Source of the DNA: Phialocephala subalpina
Lineage: Eukaryota > Ascomycota > Leotiomycetes > Helotiales > Mollisiaceae
NCBI GenBank assembly: GCA_900073065.1
Contig: FJOG01000015.1
Coordinates: forward strand, 939,791-1,003,790
Direction: 5' to 3'
DNA: 64,000 bases
A program made the translations under genes and the position numbers. Within the stretch, counting starts at the first letter, position 1. Every line of letters starts with the position of its first letter. The notes beneath the pieces were generated by a model, which had not been told where the DNA came from, ran no database searches, and saw only the letters and a program-made list of their open reading frames with translations. Of this stretch, positions 31,342-44,071 are shown one piece after another.

Positions 31342-31645
31342 TGTGATTGCCAGGGGATTCGATTCAACCTTACCGAACTCCCTTATACAGATCTTGGTTC
31401 CCTTGAAAGTGCGTTAATAAAGGACATTATTTCATTCAAGAATCATCTCAGAAACTCATCGAGCATCGCAATCCTTCTGCGGCTGCCTTGTTATCAACGT
31501 TGGCCGTGCCTCTCTTACAGCGCCGGAGGCGGAACATTCTTCACAACCTCCATTTGTCTCACATAGTATATGAAGAGACTGTTAGTCTATTACTCTGCTT
31601 CTTGGCAGACTTAATGACCCTCTTCGTTCTATCTTCCAACTCACT
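31342..31645. other. short intergenic gap
   Basis: No gene is seen. It should include the former promoter of the broken 2EXR gene 3. Confidence 0.5.
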
Positions 31646-32586
31646 ATGGACGGTACCCACCTCACCGCCACGAGCGTCTTAGAGCTGCTGCCCGATCGAA
31701 ACCTTCAACTCTTCGATCAGACACCGCCTTTGCTCGACTTCCCATCTTTCTCCAACCTTCCCACCGAGTTACGGCTTCGTATCTGGGATCTCGCAAGAGC
31801 ACGAAATATCCTGGCTTTCTTGGATAAACATCAATGCCTGCGATCTAAGACGCCAACAACGGTCCGTTTCGAATCAACAGGGAAAGTAGCGAGGAGACCA
31901 TATGACACTACCCTCGTCCATTTTCCCTGCACGACTACATTGCAATCCCACGGAAGTGAATTCCTGCGCTGCATCGATATTTCTTCGACAATAATGTGGA
32001 CGCTGTCTACTTTAGTGGCGGACAAGACCTCAATACGTTAGATGAACTTGCAGAGCGAGATCTTTACGAATTCGAAGAGCTGCTAGACTCCAAGTGGCCA
32101 TTGTCTGTAGGAATCGAAAATTTCAACAACATTTGGAGTCTTCAGTTCAGACAACGGAACTGGTATGAGTGTAAGGATAGAACTTGGCATTTCGAATATC
32201 TTCAGCGCGTACCTCTTCCTTTGCCCTCGACAGGGACCCAAGAGGACTTCGTACCTGCTTGCTCCTCACTCTTCCGTCGGCTAAAACAACTCACAATCTT
32301 TGGTGGAGCACTTTAACTAGAGTGCATACCCAAGGCTGAAACCTATCAGATCTCCGTAGAAGATCACCACACATACGTCAAGGAAACCTACGTCAATAAC
32401 GGTACTATTCTTGTGGTCGGTGTTCATATACCAGAGAATACTCTTTATCTCAAGCCAAGCCGACCCAGCATCAGCCGTCTTCTATATCAGTGCAAGGAGA
32501 GCTGTGACTATGCTGAGTGGAAGAAGTCCACGGCCGCGCCATGTCGGATCCACGGTTCTTGTTACATCACGACCGCCCGCCCTTGA
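31646..32586 (+). pseudogene. 2EXR-domain gene 3, broken by a frameshift and a stop
   Basis: The ATG at 31646 opens FPSFSNLPTELRLRIWDLAR, a clear 2EXR motif. The first frame stops at 32041. The expected continuation (ALHRYFFDNNVDAVYF, the equivalent of the family's LRHY...IYFDPELDTLYF block) is in another frame from about 31960, which needs a frameshift because no intron fits. That second frame hits TAA at 32314-32316 after IFGGAL. In the same frame 89 more family-like codons follow (IPKAETYQISVEDHH ... YAEWKK) to TGA at 32584-32586. One frameshift plus one nonsense codon indicates a pseudogene. TAA could come from CAA by one C-to-T change. Confidence 0.75.
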
Positions 32587-33386
32587 ACGACTCGAAGCCA
32601 CGCATATTGAGTCCGTCTGAATCACCAACACATGCCGCTCTCGAAGAAACAAACCCCAAAAAATGGTCTTCTTCCGAGCTCTCCAGCTGCCAGATTATTG
32701 ACGCTCACGAACGCTCGCTACATGCAACTATTTCACAACGTCAGTCAAATTCATATGACGCACAAACTCTCACTTTCTCGCCCTATCTAGTTCAGTGCCG
32801 AAATCCTCAACCAACTGCCGACTCTTCTCGTTTCCTTGTCACATTATACTACGAATTACGCCGGTTTACAGTGGGGTGTCAGCTTGGGTTTCCATCCTCA
32901 GAATCCTTTCAAATGATACAAATGGGTTAAAAACCTTACGCGACTTTCAGTGACGCTTTGTGATGGTCGATGCTCAGTTTGGTTGCATTTTCCTGTACTC
33001 GAGAGCTGCGGTCTCTATTTGAAAGTTCGCAGATACTTAATTTGTAAAGATAATCGTCATTCTCTACAAACGTCTCGTTTTTAAGCTTGCACAATGTTTT
33101 CTTATTCTGAATGCTCCCAGGGCCATCGAGTGACTTGGATCTGTGGATATAGTTTCCTTCCAGACTTCATGGTACTCAAGTATGGGCCCTAATTTAGTTC
33201 CCGCACGATCTCTTCGTTTTCAAGCATCGTATTACGCTTGCTTGCGGCCGCAGTCTGGATTTCAATTGCGCGCCATCATTTACAAATATCCCATTCTGGA
33301 TACGAATCTCATAATTCATATCGGATTAATGAGTTTGGATCCTTGCAATCCCCCCAACCACGTATAAATTATATCGAGTCTTCGCA
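32587..33386. other. intergenic, no gene seen
   Basis: This lies downstream of the broken 2EXR gene 3 and upstream of 2EXR gene 4. Short plus-strand frames begin with non-ATG codons or lack family features. Confidence 0.5.
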
Positions 33387-34655
33387 ATGGCCTCATCACT
33401 TGCCGACCCGCAAACCATAAACCAAGATCTTCTAGATCGCGATCCATGTATCGATGGTCTCGGAGAAGAATCTGATACTTTTGGAGACCAATCGAGGGAC
33501 TCTCGTTCTCTTTACGACCCCGACAATGTTCTCTGCGCTCATCAAGTCGACGTTTTCACGCCATTCGATAGGCTCCTTATCGATTTGCGTTTCCTCACTT
33601 GGGAATCGACCTTCAAAACACGCATAGAGACCCTCGAGACGGCACCCGTTTTAAACAGTACCATCGGGTCGAGTTCTCCTGATAGAATGGTCTCTTGCCG
33701 ATCCGAACACTTCCATCGAGATCTTCCAGACCCCAACAATGTTCTCTACCCTCAAAAACTCAATGTCTTCACGCCACTTCCAGCTGTGTCGAATTTTCGC
33801 GACAGACTTGTCTGCACTTGTCAATCCGAGAACTTCCGTCAAGACCTTCCAGATCCCGATAATGTTCTGTACCCTCAAAAACTTGATATCTTCACGCTAT
33901 TTCCCGAACTTCCAAAAGAATTGCGTTCAATTATCTGGGAATCGACCTTTCAACCACGCAGAGTACCTCTTCAAACAGAACCCTGTGATCGCATGGAGAC
34001 GGGGCCTGGCATATACGAAGATCGTGAGCACTTAGGATGGTTATCTCGAGAACACTTTCCTGCAGCCCTTGGCGTCAACTGTGAGAGCCGTCAGACAGCT
34101 CTTCGAGCAGGTTATATCAAACTTCTCGATCTTTCAGATGAACGCTTTGAGTATTTAGGAGGGGGTGCCCTGTATTTCCACCCTGAACTAGACACCCTGA
34201 TTCTCCCCGACATTGACGTCTTCTTTTCCGGTAGATACTTGCGTGCCAACACTGAATTCATCCAAAATGCCCTCCTAAAAGTTCAAAACTTGGAGCTGCA
34301 CGGTTTTTGCTGGGATAAGAATGGCGTTCTGGATGTCATATTTAGATCGGTAGACCTGAATGGTTTCATCCCTCCACGGTCCCAAGAATGGCGTGATAAC
34401 TTTGTGGGAGGTTATTTCACAGGTCTCAGGAGGATTGCATTGGTAACAACTGGTCGCATTATTGCCGAGAACGGGATGGTTGTGTCGAGATTGAAGCTTG
34501 ATGGCTATCGCAAAGAGGAAGGGGAGTCTGGGCTTGACACTTGGCAGGCGCAAAATGAATGTAGGAACGCGATGGAGGTTTTCTTTAGGAATAAGACGAG
34601 GAATATTCCTGGATTCAAGGTCCCCGAGGTCACGATAGTTGTACCTCAATCATGA
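33387..34655 (+). CDS. 2EXR-domain protein 4 with internally repeated start motif (422 aa)
   Basis: This is a single-exon gene. The complete 2EXR motif is LDIFTLFPELPKELRSIIWE followed by STFQPRRVPLQ (about residues 167-200). Two partial copies of the same unit precede it: YDPDNVLCAHQVDVFTPF with FLTWESTF (about 42-75), and LPDPNNVLYPQKLNVFTP (about 113-130). The third unit starts LPDPDNVLYPQKLDIFT. The rest follows family order: NCESRQTALRAGYIKLL, LYFHPELDTLILPDID, LLKVQNLELHGF and a C-terminal IPGFKVPEVTIVV. The repeats are also visible in the DNA, so they arose by duplication within the gene. It is intact and is the closest relative of gene 5. Confidence 0.82.
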   Translation: MASSLADPQTINQDLLDRDPCIDGLGEESDTFGDQSRDSRSLYDPDNVLCAHQVDVFTPFDRLLIDLRFLTWESTFKTRIETLETAPVLNSTIGSSSPDRMVSCRSEHFHRDLPDPNNVLYPQKLNVFTPLPAVSNFRDRLVCTCQSENFRQDLPDPDNVLYPQKLDIFTLFPELPKELRSIIWESTFQPRRVPLQTEPCDRMETGPGIYEDREHLGWLSREHFPAALGVNCESRQTALRAGYIKLLDLSDERFEYLGGGALYFHPELDTLILPDIDVFFSGRYLRANTEFIQNALLKVQNLELHGFCWDKNGVLDVIFRSVDLNGFIPPRSQEWRDNFVGGYFTGLRRIALVTTGRIIAENGMVVSRLKLDGYRKEEGESGLDTWQAQNECRNAMEVFFRNKTRNIPGFKVPEVTIVVPQS

Positions 34656-35091
34656 GGAGGTTCAGTGGCAGGCGAGGCGAACTCTCTGTCAAGGCAGGGC
34701 AGGAAAACATCTGGAGTTCACTATTGTTCAGAACGAAGGGATGTAAGATACTTCGATGGTATGAAACCTGACTTCATGAGCCTGCTGTAGTCGATCTATT
34801 CACTTCCAAGAATGGACCTCGTGTCAACTTCTAAAACCCAAGGTGTCGCTCTTCGAAATTAAGTCTTGAAGATCATGTAAGCGTCACTGCACTGCAGCAG
34901 ATGCAATGGCCAGAATTAACCACTTGAGAATTGGGATCATCGTTAATGAGACCACGAGCGGTGCGTTATGTCCCATGCATTTTTCTATTTGATTGTACAA
35001 GTACCCGCATCACGTCTTCCTCCAAGTCTTCTACTACCCATGACCGTATCTCCCACCGTTGACTAGTATGTATGAAAGTAGAGAGCGCCAA
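34656..35091. other. intergenic between convergent 2EXR genes 4 and 5
   Basis: No coding signal is seen. 3' flanks of both genes. Confidence 0.5.
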
Positions 35092-35862
35092 TCAAAGAAC
35101 CAGAATAACCTCTGGGATCTTTGTCTTCGGAATTATGGTCGATCTTCTCGTGAACCAAGACTTGATTGCTTCTTTGCCATCGGTTCGACCTTCCTCAGTA
35201 CTGAATCCTCCATTGGCCTGGCGCAGGTTCATTTTCAGTGATTCAACCAAATGAAGCTCTCGAAGACCTGTCAACCGGACGAAGAAAAGACTGCTATGCA
35301 GCCATTTATCGTTAGCCCAAGGATCGCTCCTAGTTCCCCTTAACATATCCCCGAACACCCGATCCCACCAAGCACCGTGCATTTCTAAGCACTGAATCTT
35401 CTGCAGCGCAGTCTACAAGCGTGCAGGGAGATAGTGGTGAGAAGATAACCAATTGTCCTTTCTACCTTGGTAGAGGGCAACAGTGTCGATCTCGGGGTTG
35501 ACGTAGATGACGCAGTGCGTGCGTTGGTGGTCTCGGAGGAGTGCGAAGTAGTGTTGTAGTCCAACCAAACGACTCTCCTGAGAGACGTGCAAAACAGACG
35601 GTGCACGTGTTCTAGACTCTAAACCGACAACTCCTCGGTCCCAACTATAACGCAGCGACTCACATACAAGAGCGACCCGAATCTTGCGTGGTTTGAAGGT
35701 CATCTTCCAAATGAGGAGGCGTAACTCGATGGGTAGCTTGGGAAAGGGCTCGAACTTGTCCAATTCCAGGATGACTTGGGCATGGAGAAGAACATCAGGG
35801 TCTGGGAGGTCTTGGTGGAGAGTGTTCAGGAGCACGGTGTCGGGATCCATCGTGGACGACAT
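35092..35862 (-). pseudogene. 2EXR-domain gene 5, interrupted by one TAG
   Basis: From ATG 35862 the frame reads LPDPDVLLHAQ, KFEPFPKLPIELRLLIWKMT and PRKIRV (the 2EXR motif), then VSQESRLVGLQHYFALL and VIYVNPEIDTVALYQ. It stops at TAG 35413-35415 after YLPARL. The same frame continues for 107 more codons with TALQKIQCLEMHGAWWD, RLTGLRELHLVESLKM and a C-terminal PKTKIPEVILVL. These match gene 4 (NALLKVQNLELHGFCWD ... PGFKVPEVTIVV) with no gap at the stop. A single nonsense change, possibly CAG to TAG, therefore separates two otherwise intact halves. A truncated 149-residue protein or stop readthrough is possible but not shown. Confidence 0.75.
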
Positions 35863-36540
35863 CGTTGCGCTTTCAAGTATCGGTAGCTAGATGGTCTGTT
35901 TCAGCACAACTCTTGTCAGTTATCGGATACCTTCGGGGTTCTTGCCGAACGTGATGGAGAACTCGCAGGAAGAATTGAAGGTACGCTCTGATCAGAACAC
36001 GGGCCGCAAGACGATATCTTGGACCTCGGTGGTTGCGAAAAGTCGTTCTCCACAACGGCGCGAAAGGTTATCGAATGAGGAAGGAAGTTGCGTGCAGAGA
36101 AGCAGTGCTTCCTTCTGAGTTACAGACTTTGCGGCAAGATATTGTGTGCTGTGCACAAAACGTGGTGCTCAAGAAGGTGGATATCGTTAGAGGCTGCTCG
36201 CTTCGATTTAGCGCGCCAACGAGGCAGGGCACGTGGCTCTTGTTACCAATCACCATCGCGTTGTTGCAATCTCTCAGCCTAGCCTAACCTCCTCGAATGT
36301 CTTGTCAAGGCTGGGTCATTGAAAATTCTTGTTGCTGATACAATTCAATTGCATAATGGCGATCGTTAAGGGAAGTCACTTGGAAGCAAGCGCAATATCA
36401 AAGACTTAAACGCAGATAAGAATGTATGGATGAACAGTAAGAGCAGACCCGATTTACAAACGCCTTCAATGCTATGTCAATCTAGATATCACGCTCAACA
36501 AATGAAACACCACATTCATCAAGATCAAGCAGGACTTGAA
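35863..36540. other. intergenic, no gene seen
   Basis: This lies between broken 2EXR gene 5 and the stop of the flavoprotein hydroxylase. The plus-strand short frames lack features. Confidence 0.5.
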
Positions 36541-38515
36541 CTAAGCGACCGATGTCACCTCAACAACATCAGCAGTAACACCATTGACCCCCTCAATCTT
36601 CGGCACCTCGACATGGCCATTGGTATATCCATTCATGTGGAAGGTGGGAACCGGGGCTTGCTTGATCAGAATCTCCAATGCAGAGCGAAGAGTCTTCTCA
36701 GGATCAGAAGCTAAAGTCGCGCTTCTCCAAGCAATGAAGTTATCCCTTCGGACCAAGATAGCACCACCATTCTTCACCTCGCGAAGGTTGATCCATCGAT
36801 CCTCAAGATCGCGGAGGAGACCCTCTTGGCGAGAGTGAGGGCGAGCGCGGATCTGAGCAGCGCCGACATTAAGGTTGGAGAGCTTAGAGATGCGCTTGAC
36901 AGCCTCAGTCCACTTGGATCCATCTTCGTCGGTGATCAACAGGTAGTCGTAGTCACCGGTGTAGATGAGATCGTGAGTGGAGATCTTCTTGCCGTCCTTC
37001 TCAACCCAGGCGTGGGGCAGTCTGTGACCAGGACGAGTGGTGGGAGTGTAGACTTGCCCCGAGGTATCTGGAGTTGGTCCCTCAGTACCATCGTCGACAC
37101 GGGCACCATCGGGGTAGGAGAAACCAAGCTCGATGTCGTGGGCTGAGTATTCGATGTTCTGGGTACCAATCACACGCTTGATGTGCGCCAGAGAGGAGCG
37201 GCCAATGTCAGTGTCGGAGAAGATGTTTACGAAACGTTGGTAGTTGTACTCTTGTTGACCTGGGATCAAACCAACACCAGCAGAGAGGACTTGCATGTTG
37301 CCGAAAGTGAAGAAAGCCCAATCGCTGTTGCGAATACCGACTGGTCGACGCTCGGCCTCGTAGCTATCCATAAGAGCAGCTGAGGCCTTGCCGTTGACGA
37401 CTTGTCCGAGCTTCCAGGCGATGTTGGCAGCATCTTCAATGCCGGTGTTGAGTCCGAGACCGGTGGTCGGAGGACGACGGTGGGCGGCATCACCGGCGAT
37501 GAATACGCGCCCGACGCGGTACTTGTCTGCGACAACTCGGTCCAATACCCAATGAGAAATGTGGAGAACCTCCATCTCGAGATCTGGAAGCTTGAGGAGT
37601 TGGCGAATGCGGGGTACAAGGGCATCGTGTTCGAAGCGCTTGCTGTCTTCGGCTGGGAAACCGAAAGTGAGAACCCATTCCTCGGAGTTCTTGCCCCAGG
37701 TAGGACCCATCTGCATGAGAGCACCGCAGTCGAGGTGAGCCATGGATCCTCCTTCTGGGTTGATGAAATGGGTGATGAGAGTACGGTCATCCCAGTACTT
37801 GGAGAAGTCGGCCTTGAAGTGGGTGCTGACAAAGTCAACAAGCCCAGTGATACCCTCCATCTTTATGCCAAGCTTAGGAGTTGAGAGCTTGCCCGCATCG
37901 CAGCAGACAACGTATTGTGCACGGTAGTTGACAACCTGTCCATCGACCATCTTGACTCGAACAATAACATGATCGCCAACTTCCTCGAAATCTTCAACAG
38001 TGGTGCTAAAGAAGATGTTGCCTGGGTTTCGCTCCTCGGCAATCGACTTGAAGACAGGCTCCATTCTCAGGAGTGGCAAGTTGGAGGCCATAGAAGGAGA
38101 GTCACGTCTGAGGAAATGTTAGCAAGACATTCCGATTGAAAGCCCGTGTCCAATCTCACCTGTACATCTGTGCCTGCTCAGTCCCTGGGATTCCTCCAGC
38201 AGCGCTGACAGAACCGAGTTGTCTGCCATCGAATGGACCATCTCCACCCAAGCTTGTCCTCCACTCTACTCGACCCATGTTCTCGATTGGGCATCCTTGC
38301 TCCTCAATTGGCTTGTCGAGGCCATGTTGACGGAAGATCTCGAGAGTACGTTGGTTGAGGTAGTGAGCTTTCGGGAGAATAGAGGTAGTTGGGTGCTTCT
38401 CGAAGAGAACGTGTTGCACCTTCTCGTCAGACAAGAAACAAGAAAGAGTCAGGCCGACTCCACCACCTCCAATGATCACAACGGGGATATCGATGATTGG
38501 TGCTGATGCGTCCAT
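36541..38515 (-). CDS. FAD-dependent aromatic hydroxylase (phenol 2-monooxygenase-like)
   Basis: This is a class A flavoprotein monooxygenase of 640 residues that likely hydroxylates a phenolic ring using NADPH. Exons 38160-38515 and 36541-38107 join across a 52-bp intron (38108-38159). Features: the FAD dinucleotide fold IPVVIIGGGGVGLTLSCFLS, the second FAD motif VFIAGDAAHRRPPTTGLGLN, and a C-terminal thioredoxin-like domain (to ILVRRDNFIAWRSA) typical of the phenol-hydroxylase branch. The middle motif, normally D-G-x-x-S, reads CDAGKLS here, so the conserved glycine is alanine. I chose the ATG at 38515 (MDASAPIID) over an in-frame ATG at 38611. Substrate unknown. Confidence 0.9.
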
Positions 38516-39743
38516 TTTGAAGGTTTGATTATGCTGAATAGTGAAGATGTTTCTGTTGTTCGATCGAGGAGATGTGGAATGGAGATGATGCTGTGGGAAC
38601 TCAGCAATCACTTGATATTATATAGGTTCAACGCAAACAACCAGCACTTGGGTATCTGCTCCTGATGAGAATCGGATTGACACTGCTGTGTTGAATCACC
38701 AGTTTTCAGGGGACGATCACCCCATATCACTGTCAGAATATCCTCCATGATACTCAGAAATCAAGTTTAGGAGCCCGAGAGAATTGACCGCGATCCTCCA
38801 GTCTTCGAAAAGTGTCAAGTATTGCTTTGCAATCGTTTAGGGGTGTGGTGGCGGAGTAATTGGCAAACAAAATATTACCCGGATGGGGCAACGGAGCATT
38901 TCGTGCACTGCGCCAATGAGATGCGACGGAAAGGTACGACAAATTGCTATACTTAGAGGTATCTGATCTGAAGCTCATGATGGCTTACACGCGTAGCAAC
39001 TATGCTCATGCGACGTGGATGAGGGGTGTTACTGAGAGGGATGAGGAAGAGAGAAATTGCGACCGGAGAGATCTGCAGTGACGTGGCAGTGGAAATTCAG
39101 GGCAGTCACGTGAATACACCCCCATTCCAGGTTCCCCTGGGGACTCTTGATATCATGCCCTCGGATTTAAATAAAAAAGGACGGGGTTCGAATTGATGTA
39201 AGCTCCAGCCTGGTCGATGAACTTTCATAGGAAAATATGCTACTTTTGAAGAGTTCAAGTTTTCGGGTAAATCACAGGCATGAGCCATCCGAAATTCCCT
39301 ATTGATTTGATAGCCCATTAGGACCAAGCCCTGAAGTTTCAGGGACTGTGTCGCTAAAAACCCTGTGAATTAGTGAGTGCAGCGTGCCTGAGAACTGTTT
39401 AGGGTTTCCAAAAATTCGACGAACTGAAGACTAATCCTCAGCTGCGAACATTCGAGCTCGAACCAGATATGTACAGGATGAAGTTTTAGCGGAAATAGGA
39501 AAGGATTATACCAAGAGCAGGGCATTCTCTGGCGAGAGGTGAAGGGTTGAGTGAAGGTCACTGCTCGCTTAAAAGGAGGAAACAAGTTGTATCAGAAGCG
39601 AACATTGAGATGCTTATGTCCAACCTGAACAGACATCCCCCTACAAATAGCTAGAATACACAAACAGACGCCCCCAGTCCTCATATACAAACCAGTTTCC
39701 AGACATTCTAGTCTCCTCCCAAGTACCCTTGAAGTCCCCACCT
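38516..39743. other. intergenic, no gene seen
   Basis: This holds the promoter of the hydroxylase and about 1 kb with no convincing frame on either strand. Confidence 0.5.
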
Positions 39744-41631
39744 CTATTTCGCTTTCGCACTCATAAACTTCGCAATCCTACTCGCCAACCTAACACTCCT
39801 CTCATCAGTCGCCCTCGTAAACACATCCGCTGCCCAGAAAGCTACTATTGTATTCCAAAGCGCCGCCCACGCAAAGGCCCTCATGTATTTCCCCACATCT
39901 GGATTCGGTTGCTCTGCATCGCACGCTGCCCAAGCTGGGACTAGGAATTTCGTTCCCATGGTAAAGAGCACAGGGCCATGCATGAGGTATAGTCCGAAAG
40001 AGATGCGGCCGAGGTATTGAGAGAAGGTGTTGGTGAAAAGGGATTGGAGGTTGATGTTTTGGAAGCGGGTGTGGAGACGGCGGAGAAAGGTGGTTGGTTC
40101 GATGGAAGAGTTGGAGGGTCGAGCGGAGAGGGAGAGAGATTAGGCGAGGAGGGCGGCGCCGATGCAGCGCCATGCTTGGGGCTTTTCGCCGTTGAAGGGA
40201 TGGAGTGAGTCCCAGTAGTTTGGTGTCCAGGAGATGAGGAAGTCGACCCCCACCCCACATGGTACTTGCTCGAAAGACAAGAGGTACATGGCGATGATGA
40301 AGAGTAAGTATGGCCATATGCCTCTGCAGAGATTGTAAAGGAGAGTAATGCTGCTAAGTGTCTGGGCTGATCGCTTTCGTTTGGTTTCGGTTGACGGTGG
40401 GCCAGGGGCTTATCTCGTCTGCAGAGTGTGTGGACAGCTCGATCATACCCGGTTCATCTGTCGGAAGGCAGACCTCGCCATCGGGAGTGTTTTTGGAGGC
40501 CGCTATATGTCGTAGAATATCCATATTGGCAATGAGAATCCCGCTGACGAAGAGAAACAGATCCCATTTCCCCATATACCATAAATAGCTGTCCCACCCG
40601 ATCAAGAATGCCAGTTTTCATGCTGGGCTCAGGTTCGCAGATGCCAACACCGTCCCATATGTGACCCAAGATCCTCGCACTTCGAGTGGAATAGTCCAGA
40701 GATGTCCATTGTATGGTAGGCTGTCTGCGCGCCTTCAACAAAGTTGGAAGGATACTTCAAACTCTTTTGATGGCTCCACCAGTCCCGAATCTGTATGTCG
40801 AAAGTAGGAAGTTGTGGTGGGATCGTGTTCCAGTGTGGAGGATCGTGGGTGAAGAGATCATTGTAAGATAGCAGCATACAAATTAGTGTATCTGCAACTT
40901 AAGGCAGATACAACCTCATACATCTTCGAAAAGTCGAACTAGAGATAATCTCGAATGCTTCCATCTTCTTTCCTTTCTGAATTTTCGTCAATGCACTGTA
41001 AGATAACGCGTACCTTGATACGACGAAGAAGCTCGCAACAGCTGCTCTGTCCGAGAGAAAGACTCGGAAGATTGGTAACTGGAGGAAGTACGTGTCACCA
41101 GGGGTACCAAGATATCTATTTCTCAAGATCGGAAACCACTGCAAGAAGTTAGTATGTGGCTCCTAAGGATGCTTAGGAGTCGAGGACCCGAGCTCTTCGG
41201 GAGCTCGACTCCCTACAAAATGGTAGAATCGGGCCGGGATGTGTACATACGTTGACGACAAAGTGTACAAGATAAACGATGAGTGTTGCGATCCCGGGCA
41301 GTCCATCCAAATAAGCTGTCTGAGAGTGTCTTCTGTTCAATTCCGCTTCCTTTGCCAGTGAATCCCATCGTGGGATAAAACTTGGAAGGGTCGTATCGAC
41401 TATTGCCAGCAATATCGACATGGAAATAGTAAAGAAATGCTCAAGGGGTGAACGCAAGTCGAGACGATTGCTCTGTGTTATTGCCTTTTCGTAGACATCG
41501 ACATCTTCAAAGCTCGAGTCTCGAGAGGGCGAAAGGGTCGTGGGGTCGGTATCCGAATAGAACTCTTCAAGTAAAGACACATCCTCGCAACGTTTCCGAT
41601 CCAGGTCCTTATCTTGGTTATCGTCCATCAT
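39744..41631 (-). pseudogene. broken acyltransferase-3 family membrane protein
   Basis: From ATG 41631 there is a polar leader (MMDDNQDKDLD), then helices and, after an intron (about 41140-41251), WFPILRNRYLG, SDRAAVASFFVVSRYALSYS and FRRCMRLYLP, all clear acyltransferase-3 blocks. Then come TAA at 40899-40901; ICMLLSYNDLFTHDPPHWNT in the same frame; a frame change near 40700 into HLWTIPLEVRGSW; TGA at 40618-40620; MGKWDLFLFVSGILIA; another frame change near 40370 into LLYNLCRGIWPYLLFIIAMY; TAA at 40140-40142; and finally QYLGRISFGLYLMHGPVLF to the stop at 39744. Three nonsense codons and two frame changes cannot all be introns. The intact ancestor would have acetylated or acylated an exported glycan, lipid or metabolite. 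Confidence 0.85.
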
Positions 41632-42079
41632 CAACCGGCCATGAGAATAAATGAGCGTTAAGAAAGTATGAACAGTGAGCAAGAAACACAAGATTGCAAC
41701 AAATCTGTTCTGGCTCCCCTGACTAAGGTGAATTCTCCTGACTTAGACGCTATGAGGCGCCCAGAGCAGTGACCATAAAAAGATGCGACACAGAAAATGA
41801 TCAATCAACGTTGGTAAGTGGATCGGCACTACTGGTCGGGTTTTTCTTTTGCTGGGAAAATGGCGTTGTAAACGAAGACAGCTTGTTTTGCTTTGAGGCT
41901 TTGAGTCTTTTCGCTTCAAATACGAGGTGAAATTTTGAGGCAAAAGAAACCAACGTGACATGTTCAATTGGACCCTGCGGGAGAACTTGTTGGCGAGTAA
42001 ATTAGTGACATACAAATCCGGGCTTGGAATCGGCACTAACCTCGTACACTAATTACCCCACGCTTTGGTCCTATCAACT
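41632..42079. other. intergenic, no gene seen
   Basis: This lies upstream of the broken acyltransferase and downstream of the old yellow enzyme stop. No gene is seen. Confidence 0.5.

Positions 42080-44071
<1,992 letters not shown>

Noticed and set aside
32517..32930. 137-codon plus-strand frame after 2EXR gene 3
   Set aside because: It begins with GTG and overlaps the tail of the broken 2EXR gene in another frame, with no family features.
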